The notes beneath the pieces were generated by a model that saw only the letters and a list, made by a program, of their open reading frames with translations, had not been told where the DNA came from and did no database searches. Shown here in pieces: positions 1 to 6,460 of a stretch of DNA of 8,510 nt. The position numbers and the translations under genes were made by a program. The stretch is from Prevotella sp. (GTDB lineage Bacteria > Bacteroidota > Bacteroidia > Bacteroidales > Bacteroidaceae), in NCBI GenBank assembly GCA_021204605.1, contig JAJPZD010000020.1, forward strand, positions 1 through 8,510, in the 5' to 3' direction. The first letter of the stretch is position 1. Every line of letters begins with the position of its first letter.

Positions 1-700
1 CGCCGATAATCATCATGCGTGTTTTGCGTGAGAGCATGATGTCAAGTTCGATATGGCGGTGACCATAGATGAAATAATCGATGTCGGGATGGTCCTGCAT
101 ATATTTCTTTGTATATAAGACCAAAGCCTCCTTGTCCTCTCCCTGATAAGGCGGCTCCTTGCCGTCGGCACGTTTCAGACGACTGTGTTTTGCCCATGTC
201 AGTCCGAACTTCATACCCCAACGGGGGTGGAGAGAACTGAACAGCCTCTGACAAGTACGGTTATGAAAAATGCTACGTATAACATTAAATTTCGTGTCAC
301 GGTCGCCTAAGCCGTCTCCATGTGCGAGATAGAATATCTTTCCGTGCAGGTCAACAGTAGTTGGTTTTGTGTGGACTATCACGCCGCACTCCTTTTCGAG
401 ATAACCATACATCCAGATGTCATGGTTGCCTGTAAAATAATGTACCTCAACGCCCATATCAGTCAGCTCCGACAGTTTACCAAGAAAACGCGTGAAGCCC
501 TTTGGAACAACGTATTTGTACTCGTACCAGAAGTCAAACATATCGCCAAGCAAGTAAACAGCCTCCGCCTTGTGCTTTATGTCATCAAGAAACCTAACGA
601 GACGGCGTTCCTGTGTCCTGCCGTGTTCTATGGCAAGAGAGCCAAGATGTGCGTCAGAAAGGATGTAAATGTGTTTTTTTATGGGTTCGTCAGCGTACAT
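1..700 (-). CDS. lpxH: UDP-2,3-diacylglucosamine diphosphatase, LpxH type (3' end cut by window edge)
   Basis: Metallophosphoesterase that, in this family, removes UMP from UDP-2,3-diacylglucosamine to give lipid X, the fourth step of lipid A synthesis, at the cytoplasmic face of the inner membrane. The frame is open from ATG at 700-698 to the left edge, giving 233 visible residues. The family is roughly 240-260 long, so only the last few residues should be missing. All the metal-binding blocks are present: SDAHLG (D16, H18), LLGDMFDFWYEY (D53), FTGNHDIW (N92, H93), LAHGDGLGD (H127, D129) and IYGHRHIE (H214, H216). The ATG lies 10 bases after the stop of the DUF59 gene, so the two are probably co-transcribed. 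There is no frameshift. A related phosphoesterase with another substrate is possible, but the tryptophan- and tyrosine-rich block after GDMFD fits the Bacteroidetes LpxH group as I know it. Confidence 0.87.
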   Translation of the reverse strand, partial: MYADEPIKKHIYILSDAHLGSLAIEHGRTQERRLVRFLDDIKHKAEAVYLLGDMFDFWYEYKYVVPKGFTRFLGKLSELTDMGVEVHYFTGNHDIWMYGYLEKECGVIVHTKPTTVDLHGKIFYLAHGDGLGDRDTKFNVIRSIFHNRTCQRLFSSLHPRWGMKFGLTWAKHSRLKRADGKEPPYQGEDKEALVLYTKKYMQDHPDIDYFIYGHRHIELDIMLSRKTRMMIIG

Positions 701-710
701 ATCAATTATC

Positions 711-1031
711 TTAATCCATTCCAAGTTCTAATTTAGCCTCCTCGCTCAGCATGCTCATATCCCATGCCGGCTCAAATACGAGATTTACAGTGGTTGATTT
801 CACACCAGTAAGACTGTCAACCTTTTGTCTTACGTCCTCAAGGATGAAGTCAGCCGCAGGGCAGGTTGGTGCGGTGAATGTCATGTCGATGTCAACACAT
901 GCATCTTCCTTGACGTCAATTTTATAAATCAGTCCGAGATCATATATATTCACGGGTATCTCAGGGTCATAGACGGTCTTTAACACATCCACGATACGCC
1001 CCTCAATGCATGTCTTTTCTTCTTGTGTCAT
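711..1031 (-). CDS. MIP18/DUF59 family iron-sulfur cluster assembly factor (SufT/PaaD-like)
   Basis: Small cytosolic protein of 106 residues made of a single MIP18 (DUF59) domain. Family members such as SufT help load or mature iron-sulfur clusters on client proteins. The sequence shows the two family hallmarks: the DPEIPVNIYDLGLIY block at residues 22-36, with the DPE triad, and the TFTAPTCPAAD block at 51-61, whose Cys57 is the residue thought to bind metal or cluster. The C-terminal part (FEPAWDMSMLSEEAKLELG) also matches the family. Length is typical of the stand-alone domain. The start at 1031 lies about 25 bases after a good promoter, so the leader is very short and lacks a Shine-Dalgarno sequence. 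It is the first gene of a two-gene unit with lpxH. No suf genes are visible nearby, so the exact client and the name sufT are uncertain. Confidence 0.9.
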   Translation of the reverse strand: MTQEEKTCIEGRIVDVLKTVYDPEIPVNIYDLGLIYKIDVKEDACVDIDMTFTAPTCPAADFILEDVRQKVDSLTGVKSTTVNLVFEPAWDMSMLSEEAKLELGMD

Positions 1032-1055
1032 GTCAAGTTATATCATTTTTTATCA

Positions 1056-1086
1056 CAAAAATACTAAAATCCGATGTATGCGCAAA
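1056..1086 (-). promoter_or_regulatory. Bacteroidetes-type promoter for the DUF59-lpxH unit
   Basis: Read on the minus strand, TTTG (1086-1083) is followed by a 19-base spacer and TATTTTTG (1063-1056). This matches the -33 TTTG and -7 TAnnTTTG consensus of the Bacteroidetes primary sigma factor, with the usual spacing. Transcription should start near 1048-1053, leaving a leader of only about 20 bases before the ATG at 1031. It lies downstream of the rplQ terminator, as expected for a new transcription unit. Confidence 0.75.
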
Positions 1087-1161
1087 ATTTTTCCTCTTTT
1101 TTTGCCTTACATTATCTGATTATTGGCCCTGCATAGTTTCAATTACATAATTCGACATAAC

Positions 1162-1194
1162 AAAAAAGCGTCTTCACCCTTACGGATAAAGACG
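1162..1194 (-). terminator. Intrinsic terminator of the ribosomal protein operon
   Basis: On the minus strand, CGTCTTTATCC (1194-1184) pairs with GGGTGAAGACG (1179-1169) around a GTAA loop. This gives an 11-bp stem with two G-U pairs. One base after the stem comes a run of six T (1167-1162). It begins 26 bases after the rplQ stop codon. The reverse direction has only four T after the stem and no gene converging on it, so it acts mainly for the ribosomal unit. Confidence 0.9.
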
Positions 1195-1220
1195 TTTTCC
1201 TTATTGTATGATTTAGCTTT

Positions 1221-1760
1221 TTATTCTGCTTTAGGCGTTTCTTCTTCAGCCTTCTCCGCTTCTTCTGCAACAGGTTCTGCAACTGTCTCAACAGTCTCTG
1301 CCTTCTCTGCTACTGGAGCCTTTGCCTCGGCATTGTCAGAAGCCTTGCTACGACGGCTACGACGGGTTTTCTTAGCTGCCTTTGCAGTCTTTGCCATGTT
1401 GTCATCATAGTCAACAAGTTCGATGAAGCACATATCGGCAGCGTCTCCACGGCGGAAACCTGTCTTAATAATGCGGGTGTAGCCACCTGGACGGTCACCA
1501 ATCCTTGCGGAAATGTCCTGGAACAGTTCAGTGACAGCCTCCTTGTTCTGAAGATAACTGAATACGACACGCCTTGAATGAGTAGTGTCATCCTTGGAAC
1601 GTGTGAGCAAAGGCTCAACATACTTTCTGAGAGCCTTAGCCTTTGCCACGGTCGTATTAATCCTCTTATGCCTGATCAGCGAGATAGCCATGTTTGCGAG
1701 CAAGGCATGGCGGTGAGAAGAAGTACGGCCCAGATGGTTGAATTTCTTATTGTGTCTCAT
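1221..1760 (-). CDS. rplQ: 50S ribosomal protein L17 (bL17) with a long charged C-terminal tail
   Basis: Large-subunit protein that binds 23S rRNA near the exit side of the ribosome. It has 179 residues, against 127 in E. coli. The conserved core is residues 1-119: it begins MRHNKKFNHLGRTSSHRHAL, followed by the LTRSKDDTTHSRR block near 52-64 and the GGYTRIIKTGFRRGDAADMCFIELV block near 92-116. Residues 120-179 are low-complexity and split into a basic part (124-139, rich in Lys, Arg and Ala) and an acidic Ala/Glu/Val part (143-179). Tails of this sort occur on Bacteroidetes L17 proteins. It is the last gene of the cluster, 59 bases after rpoA, with a small hairpin in that gap and a terminator behind it. 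There is no Shine-Dalgarno sequence, and the leader is A-rich. Confidence 0.97.
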   Translation of the reverse strand: MRHNKKFNHLGRTSSHRHALLANMAISLIRHKRINTTVAKAKALRKYVEPLLTRSKDDTTHSRRVVFSYLQNKEAVTELFQDISARIGDRPGGYTRIIKTGFRRGDAADMCFIELVDYDDNMAKTAKAAKKTRRSRRSKASDNAEAKAPVAEKAETVETVAEPVAEEAEKAEEETPKAE

Positions 1761-1793
1761 TTTGTTTTAATTCTTTTTCAATAAACAAGCAGC

Positions 1794-1809
1794 AGTGCGC
1801 CACCGCACT
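1794..1809 (-). other. GC-rich hairpin between rpoA and rplQ
   Basis: On the minus strand, AGTGCG and CGCACT form a perfect 6-bp inverted repeat around a GTGG loop. It starts 10 bases after the rpoA stop and lies about 34 bases before the rplQ start, within the longest spacer of the operon. No run of T follows, so it is not a standard terminator. It could protect the 3' end of an upstream message fragment, or pause or weaken read-through into rplQ. No function is shown by the sequence alone. Confidence 0.5.
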
Positions 1810-1819
1810 TTCTGTATGT

Positions 1820-2812
1820 TTACTCTTTATCCAATTTATATTTAGAAATATCGGTGCCAAACGACAGATTAAGGCTCTCGAGCAAATCATCAAGCTCGGA
1901 GAGTGATTTCTTACCGAAATTGCGGAACTTCAAGAGGTCTGTCTTGTTGTACTGTACCAAATCACCAAGTGTCTCTACATCAGCGGCTTTCAGACAGTTC
2001 AGGGCACGAACGGAAAGATTCATGTCTATCAGTTTCGTCTTTAGCAACTGGCGCATATGAAGCACCTCCTCGTCAAACTCCTGATTTGTGTCCACATCTG
2101 TGTTCTCAAGAGTGATCTTCTCATCGGAGAACAGCATGAAATGATAAATCAGTATCTTGGCAGCCTCTTTCAGAGCATCCTTCGGATTTATGGAACCATC
2201 CGTACTGACTTCAAGTACCAACTTATCGTAGTCGGTCTTCTGCTCCACACGATACGGCTCAACCGCATACTTGACATTGCGGATCGGTGTGTAAATAGAA
2301 TCGATTGGAATTACGTTGACATCAGTGCAAAATTCACGGTTTTCATCAGCAGGCACATATCCACGGCCCTTGTTGATAGTAAGGTCTATCTGCATTGAAG
2401 CCTTTACGTCTAAATGACAAATCACCAAATCAGGGTTTAACACTTCAAATCCAGTCAGATACTTACCAATATCACCGGCTTTGAACTCTGTGGTATTCTC
2501 AACAGTGACACTAACTTTCTCGTTCTCGAATTCTTCTACTACTTGCTTGAATCTTACTTGCTTCAAATTCAAGATAATATTGGTCACATCCTCTTTTACG
2601 CCAGGTACAGAGGAAAACTCATGCTCAACACCCGAAATACGAATCGTGTTGATAGCATAACCCTCAAGCGATGAAAGAAGAATGCGCCGCAGGGAGTTAC
2701 CTATGGTAACACCGAAGCCAGGCTCAAGAGGACGGAATTCGAACTTGCCGAACTTGTCACTCGCCTCCAACATTACTACTTTATCAGGTTTTTGAAATGC
2801 TAATATCGCCAT
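1820..2812 (-). CDS. rpoA: DNA-directed RNA polymerase subunit alpha
   Basis: Alpha subunit (330 residues). It dimerises to scaffold the assembly of beta and beta' and contacts promoter DNA and activators. The N-terminal domain covers roughly residues 1-235 and includes the assembly motif GNSLRRILLSSLEG (38-51). The C-terminal domain covers roughly 250-330, with LSVRALNCLKAADVETLGDL (266-285); Arg269 matches the DNA-contacting Arg265 of E. coli. The helix-hairpin-helix block KFRNFGKKSLSELDD follows. The start chosen is the ATG at 2812, 13 bases after rpsD, which gives the usual Bacteroidales N-terminus MAILAFQKPDK. An in-frame ATG at 2845 would lie inside the end of rpsD and add 11 unconserved residues. 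Its position between rpsD and rplQ is the standard alpha-cluster order. Confidence 0.98.
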   Translation of the reverse strand: MAILAFQKPDKVVMLEASDKFGKFEFRPLEPGFGVTIGNSLRRILLSSLEGYAINTIRISGVEHEFSSVPGVKEDVTNIILNLKQVRFKQVVEEFENEKVSVTVENTTEFKAGDIGKYLTGFEVLNPDLVICHLDVKASMQIDLTINKGRGYVPADENREFCTDVNVIPIDSIYTPIRNVKYAVEPYRVEQKTDYDKLVLEVSTDGSINPKDALKEAAKILIYHFMLFSDEKITLENTDVDTNQEFDEEVLHMRQLLKTKLIDMNLSVRALNCLKAADVETLGDLVQYNKTDLLKFRNFGKKSLSELDDLLESLNLSFGTDISKYKLDKE

Positions 2813-2825
2813 TAATTCAATGATT

Positions 2826-3431
2826 TTATTTAGAGTACAACTCAACGATTAACTGCTCCTTAATGTTCTCAGGGATGTCGGCACGCTCCGGTTTGTGCAG
2901 GAACTTGCCACTCTTAGTATTCTCGTCCCACTCCAACCATGGATACTTGCTGTGGTTAAATCCAGCGAGAGCGGCCTCGATTACCTCAAGCGACTTTGCC
3001 TTCTCACGGACACCGACAATCTGGCCTGGTTTTACTGAATATGAAGGGATGTTTACCACACCACCATCGACAACAATATGCTTGTGGCTTACCAACTGGC
3101 GTGCTGCCGCACGTGTAGGTGCAATACCAAGGCGGAAAACCACATTGTCAAGACGGCTCTCAAGGCTTTGCAACAATACCTCACCAGTGATGCCATCAGT
3201 CTTAGCCGCTTTCTCAAACAAATTGCGGAACTGACGCTCAAGCACTCCGTAGGTATATTTAGCCTTCTGCTTCTCTGCCAACATGACACCATACTCAGAC
3301 ATCTTTCTGCGACGATTGTTGCCATGCTGTCCAGGAGGGAAGTTTCTCCTGGACAAAACTTTGTCTGCGCCGAAAATTGGTTCACCAAAACGGCGTGCGA
3401 TTTTTGATTTCGGTCCTATATATCTAGCCAT
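2826..3431 (-). CDS. rpsD: 30S ribosomal protein S4 (uS4)
   Basis: Primary 16S rRNA-binding protein that starts assembly of the 30S body. In E. coli it also represses the alpha operon. It has 201 residues, against 206 in E. coli. It begins MARYIGPKSKIARRFGEP, continues with PPGQHGNNRRRKMSEYGVML (residues 32-51) and the YGVLERQFRNLF block, and ends ERADIPENIKEQLIVELYSK. The S4 RNA-binding fold lies at about 91-155 (SRLDNVVFRLGIAPTRAAARQLVSH and what follows). The N-terminal region has no cysteines, so it is the zinc-free form. There is no Shine-Dalgarno sequence before the ATG at 3431. The spacer after rpsK is 30 bases. Confidence 0.98.
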   Translation of the reverse strand: MARYIGPKSKIARRFGEPIFGADKVLSRRNFPPGQHGNNRRRKMSEYGVMLAEKQKAKYTYGVLERQFRNLFEKAAKTDGITGEVLLQSLESRLDNVVFRLGIAPTRAAARQLVSHKHIVVDGGVVNIPSYSVKPGQIVGVREKAKSLEVIEAALAGFNHSKYPWLEWDENTKSGKFLHKPERADIPENIKEQLIVELYSK

Positions 3432-3461
3432 AATAAAATGATAAATTCTTTTTATTCTCCA

Positions 3462-3851
3462 TTAAACTCTTCTTCTCTTCGGAGGGCGACAGCCATTGTG
3501 TGGCAGAGGCGTTACGTCGGTAATCTCCGTTACCTCAATTCCTGCACCATGCACGGCACGGATAGCCGACTCTCTACCGTTTCCTGGGCCCTTCACGTAG
3601 GCCTTCACCTTGCGCAAGCCAAGGTCAAAAGCTATCTTAGCACAATCCTCCGCCGCCATCTGGGCTGCGTAAGGAGTATTCTTCTTTGAGCCACGGAAGC
3701 CCATCTTTCCCGCAGAAGACCAGGAAATCACCTGACCCTCGCTGTTCGCCAAAGTTACAATGATATTGTTGAATGAGCTATGCACATGAAGCTGTCCCAT
3801 AGCGTCAACCTTTACATTTCTTTTCTTAGATGTTGCTGTTTTCTTTGCCAT
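3462..3851 (-). CDS. rpsK: 30S ribosomal protein S11 (uS11)
   Basis: Small-subunit protein on the 30S platform near the E site, helping to form the path of the mRNA. Its 129 residues equal the E. coli length. Visible blocks are HVHSSFNNIIVTLANSEGQV (22-41), WSSAGKMGFRGSKKNTPYAA (44-63), the family signature LRKVKAYVKGPGNGRESAIR (79-98), and the rRNA-contacting C-terminus DVTPLPHNGCRPPKRRRV. The extreme N-terminus is rich in Lys and Ala, as is usual. The gene starts 10 bases after the rpsM stop, with no clear ribosome binding site, so it is probably translated by coupling or by A/T-rich leader recognition. Confidence 0.98.
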   Translation of the reverse strand: MAKKTATSKKRNVKVDAMGQLHVHSSFNNIIVTLANSEGQVISWSSAGKMGFRGSKKNTPYAAQMAAEDCAKIAFDLGLRKVKAYVKGPGNGRESAIRAVHGAGIEVTEITDVTPLPHNGCRPPKRRRV

Positions 3852-3861
3852 AACCTAATTA

Positions 3862-4242
3862 TTATTTAGTAGCCTTTTTCTTGTTAGCAACAGTCTTCTT
3901 CCTTCCCTTGCGGGTACGGGCATTGTTCTTTGTGCTTTGACCGCGAACAGGAAGACCGTTACGATGACGTATTCCCCTATAGCAACCTATATCCATCAGT
4001 CGCTTGATGTTCATCTGGATCTCTGAACGGAGATCTCCCTCCACCTTGAATTCAGCACCGATAATTTCACGGATCTTGGCTGCCTGGTCGTCTGACCACT
4101 CAGAAACTTTCAGGTCACGGTTCACACCTGCCTTATCCAATATCTTTGCTGAACTACTTCGACCTATACCATAGATATAAGTCAATGCGATTTCGCCACG
4201 CTTATTCTGGGGCAAATCTACTCCAACAATTCTTATTGCCAT
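3862..4242 (-). CDS. rpsM: 30S ribosomal protein S13 (uS13)
   Basis: Protein of the 30S head that contacts the 50S subunit and the P-site tRNA through its C-terminal tail. It has 126 residues, against 118 in E. coli. It begins MAIRIVGVDLPQNKRGEIAL, has the helix-two-turn-helix block TYIYGIGRSSSAKILDKAGV (21-40), the signature block CYRGIRHRNGLPVRGQSTKN near 87-106, and a very basic tail (ARTRKGRKKTVANKKKATK) a few residues longer than in E. coli. The 30-base spacer upstream, after rpmJ, is A/T-rich and lacks both a Shine-Dalgarno sequence and any fold resembling the E. coli S4-repression pseudoknot. Confidence 0.98.
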   Translation of the reverse strand: MAIRIVGVDLPQNKRGEIALTYIYGIGRSSSAKILDKAGVNRDLKVSEWSDDQAAKIREIIGAEFKVEGDLRSEIQMNIKRLMDIGCYRGIRHRNGLPVRGQSTKNNARTRKGRKKTVANKKKATK

Positions 4243-4272
4243 TTTGAATAACTTGAATTAAAAATTTAATGT

Positions 4273-4389
4273 TTAGCCCTGACGTAATTTAAACTTCGGG
4301 TTTTTCTTGTTGATAACGAACAGACGGCCCTTGCGACGCACTATCTTACAGTCGGGTGTTCGTTTCTTTAATGATGCTCTTGTCTTCAT
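4273..4389 (-). CDS. rpmJ: 50S ribosomal protein L36 (bL36), zinc-ligand-less form
   Basis: Smallest 50S protein, 38 residues, which stabilises 23S rRNA near the GTPase-associated centre. Translation from the ATG at 4389 gives MKTRASLKKRTPDCKIVRRK, then GRLFVINKKNPKFKLRQG and a TAA stop. The E. coli protein binds zinc with Cys11, Cys14, Cys27 and His33. Here these positions are Thr11, Cys14, Asn27 and Phe33, so only one ligand is left and zinc binding is not expected. The length and the ends (MK.RAS.KK and K.RQG) are normal. It sits 11 bases after infA and 30 before rpsM. Confidence 0.96.
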   Translation of the reverse strand: MKTRASLKKRTPDCKIVRRKGRLFVINKKNPKFKLRQG

Positions 4390-4400
4390 ATATCTTCTCT

Positions 4401-4619
4401 TTATTTGTATCTGAACACTATCCTCCCTTTCGTCAAGTCGTAAGGGCTCATTTCGACCTTCACCTTGTCACCAGGGAGGATCTTTATGTAATGCATTCTC
4501 ATCTTACCGGAAATATGAGCCGTTATCGGGCAGCCGTTTTCCAGTTCAACACGGAACATAGCATTCGACAATGCCTCTACTATCGTCCCGTCCTGCTCAA
4601 TTGCATCTTGTTTTGCCAT
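4401..4619 (-). CDS. infA: Translation initiation factor IF-1
   Basis: Essential factor that occupies the 30S A site during initiation and aids IF-2 and IF-3. It has 72 residues, the usual length, in a single S1-type OB fold. It begins MAKQDAIEQDGTIVEALSNA and continues with FRVELENGCPITAHISGKMR (22-41); it ends with the conserved block GDKVKVEMSPYDLTKGRIVFRYK. The gene follows secY after 18 bases and precedes rpmJ by 11. A weak AAGGA lies about 15 bases before the start, too far away to be a convincing Shine-Dalgarno site. There is no map or adk gene between secY and infA. Confidence 0.97.
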   Translation of the reverse strand: MAKQDAIEQDGTIVEALSNAMFRVELENGCPITAHISGKMRMHYIKILPGDKVKVEMSPYDLTKGRIVFRYK

Positions 4620-4637
4620 ATATTGATATGAAGTTCC

Positions 4638-5984
4638 TTAATAAGCTGCTACACCACCGTTACTTCGCCCACGTATATGACCTGAATTAAGCAGGCCATC
4701 ATAATGACGCATTAAAAGGTGGCTCTCTATCTGTTGCAGAGTGTCAATGACAACACCCACGAGGATGAGCAATGACGTACCACCAAAGAATTGTGAGAAT
4801 GCATCCTGCACATTAAGCAGGCCGGCAAGAGCAGGCATGATAGCGATAAACGCAATGAAAAGAGAGCCTGGCAATGTGATACGCGACATCACGGTATCAA
4901 TATACTCTGCTGTCGGCTTTCCGGGCTTGATGCCAGGGATGAAGCCGTTGTTACGCTTCATGTCTTCAGCCATTTGCGTCGGATTAAGCGTTATTGCAGT
5001 ATAGAAATACGTGAAGGCAATAATCAGGATTGCGAATATCACGTTGTACAGCAGACTTTTGTGGTTCAGCAACGCACGTATCACATATCCGCTCTGGTCT
5101 GTGGAGTACTGAACGATAGCCAGCGGTATGAACATCAAAGCCTGTGCGAAGATGATAGGCATTACGTTGGCAGCGAACAACTTCAACGGGATATACTGAC
5201 GCGCCCCCCCGTACTGCTTGTTGCCGACAAGACGCTTGGCATACTGTACAGGTATCTTGCGTGTTCCCTGTACCAAAAGCAAAGCTGCGCATACTACGGC
5301 ATAAAGGATAAGGATCTCAACGATGAACATCACCAGGCCGCCACCTGAAATAGCCGTGAAACGAGAGGTTATCTCCTGTATGAAAGCCTGTGGGAAACGT
5401 GCGATGATACCGATCATAATGATCAGCGATATACCGTTTCCGATACCCTTGTCAGTGATACGCTCACCCAACCAGAGGATGAACATACTGCCGGCAGCGA
5501 GGATTATAGTGGCAGGCCATATAAATACCGACCAGTCTATGCCCGAAGACAATGCTCCGTATGCCTGCATTTTAAGATTCATCAAATATGATGGTGCCTG
5601 GAACACGAGAATTGCCACGGTAAGGATTCGTGTGTACCAACTTATCTTCTTACGCCCACTCTCTCCCTCACGCTGCATCTTCTGGAAATAAGGTACAGCC
5701 ACGGCGAGCAGTTGCATTACTATGGATGCCGAGATATACGGCATTATTCCCAATGCAAAGATTGAGGCATTAGAAAACGCACCACCGGAGAACATGTCCA
5801 ACAGTGACATAAGACCACCGCTTGTCTGCGACTGCAAGTCCTGCAGCTTGCCAGGGTCTATGCCTGGCAATACCACGAACGAGCCGAAACGGTAGATTGC
5901 CACGAACATGATGGTGATGAGGATTCGCTGGCGCAAGTCCTCTATCTTCCAACAGTTCTTCAGTGTCTCAATAAATTTTTTCAT
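4638..5984 (-). CDS. secY: Preprotein translocase subunit SecY
   Basis: Channel subunit of the SecYEG translocon in the inner membrane, through which unfolded proteins are exported or inserted. It has 448 residues with about ten hydrophobic helices, the first near residues 20-40. Family blocks are GIMPYISASIVMQLLAVAVP (79-98, helix 2), RITDKGIGNGISLIIMIGII (175-194), the cytosolic loop EDMKRNNGFIPGIKPGKPTA (340-359) and GTSLLILVGVVIDTLQQIES (402-421), ending in a short polar tail. The plug region near 60-75 (SLLDMFSGGAFSNASI) is glycine- and serine-rich, as expected. The ATG at 5984 lies 4 bases after the rplO stop, which suggests coupled translation. A run of seven G in the coding strand (5210-5204) encodes part of YGGAR and the frame is intact. 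Confidence 0.98.
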   Translation of the reverse strand: MKKFIETLKNCWKIEDLRQRILITIMFVAIYRFGSFVVLPGIDPGKLQDLQSQTSGGLMSLLDMFSGGAFSNASIFALGIMPYISASIVMQLLAVAVPYFQKMQREGESGRKKISWYTRILTVAILVFQAPSYLMNLKMQAYGALSSGIDWSVFIWPATIILAAGSMFILWLGERITDKGIGNGISLIIMIGIIARFPQAFIQEITSRFTAISGGGLVMFIVEILILYAVVCAALLLVQGTRKIPVQYAKRLVGNKQYGGARQYIPLKLFAANVMPIIFAQALMFIPLAIVQYSTDQSGYVIRALLNHKSLLYNVIFAILIIAFTYFYTAITLNPTQMAEDMKRNNGFIPGIKPGKPTAEYIDTVMSRITLPGSLFIAFIAIMPALAGLLNVQDAFSQFFGGTSLLILVGVVIDTLQQIESHLLMRHYDGLLNSGHIRGRSNGGVAAY

Positions 5985-5988
5985 TTAC

Positions 5989-6438
5989 TTAGATTATTGT
6001 TGTATTACCTCCGACAGCCTTTATAGCCTCTTCTGCGGTCTTAGAGAAAGCGTTTGCCTCTACTTCAAGTTTTGACGTAAGTTCGCCATTGCCCAAAATC
6101 TTGACTAATACCTTCTTTCCCCTTACGATACCTGCGTCTCTCAAATCCTGAATACCAATCTTCGTGAAGCCCTTGCTGTCTGCAAGTTTCTGAAGAACAG
6201 AGATGTTCACTGCAAGGTATTCCTTGTGATTGATATTCTTGAAGCCTGACTTCGGCAACCTACGCTGCAACGGCATCTGACCGCCCTCAAAACCAATCTT
6301 CTTTGAATAGCCCGAACGAGCCTTAGCGCCCTTGTGTCCACGTGTTGACGTACCACCCAAGCCAGAGCCTTGGCCACGCCCTAAGCGACGACGTGAATGA
6401 GTAGAACCTTTTGCTGGTTTTAATGTATGTAGTTTCAT
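5989..6438 (-). CDS. rplO: 50S ribosomal protein L15 (uL15)
   Basis: Late-assembly 50S protein that threads into 23S rRNA through a glycine- and arginine-rich N-terminal arm. It has 149 residues, against 144 in E. coli. It begins MKLHTLKPAKGSTHSRRRLG and runs on through the Gly/Arg-rich arm (GRGQGSGLGGTSTRGHKGAK, 20-39). Then come GFEGGQMPLQRRLPKSGFKN (49-68) and a globular C-terminal part with VLVKILGNGELTSKLEVEAN near 110-129. Its neighbours are rpmD 22 bases before and secY 4 bases after, which is the conserved spc order. There is no Shine-Dalgarno sequence before the ATG at 6438. Confidence 0.98.
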   Translation of the reverse strand: MKLHTLKPAKGSTHSRRRLGRGQGSGLGGTSTRGHKGAKARSGYSKKIGFEGGQMPLQRRLPKSGFKNINHKEYLAVNISVLQKLADSKGFTKIGIQDLRDAGIVRGKKVLVKILGNGELTSKLEVEANAFSKTAEEAIKAVGGNTTII

Positions 6439-6460
6439 GATCGTTTCTATTTATGAGTTA

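Noticed and set aside
42..254. Minus-strand open frame of 70 codons
   Set aside because: It is a shifted frame within lpxH. The true frame continues through the GHRH motif to the window edge.
320..736. Plus-strand open frame of 138 codons
   Set aside because: It lies antisense to lpxH and the end of the DUF59 gene, whose reading frames have clear family motifs. The plus-strand product resembles nothing I recognise.
1162..1200. Terminator acting in both directions
   Set aside because: Only four T follow the stem on the plus strand, and no plus-strand gene leads into it.
1123..1410. Plus-strand open frame rich in Ser and Ala
   Set aside because: It is the antisense of the low-complexity L17 tail and crosses the terminator, with no ribosome binding site.
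4243..4272. Possible S4-binding pseudoknot in the rpsM leader, as in the E. coli alpha operon
   Set aside because: The spacer is only 30 A/T-rich bases, and I see no matching helices there.
5204..5210. Run of seven C on the plus strand within secY, considered as a frameshift or slippage site
   Set aside because: The SecY frame is intact across it, encoding YGGAR in a conserved region. There is no sign of a programmed shift.
4974..5348. Plus-strand open frames inside secY
   Set aside because: They are antisense shadows of a full-length, well-conserved secY.
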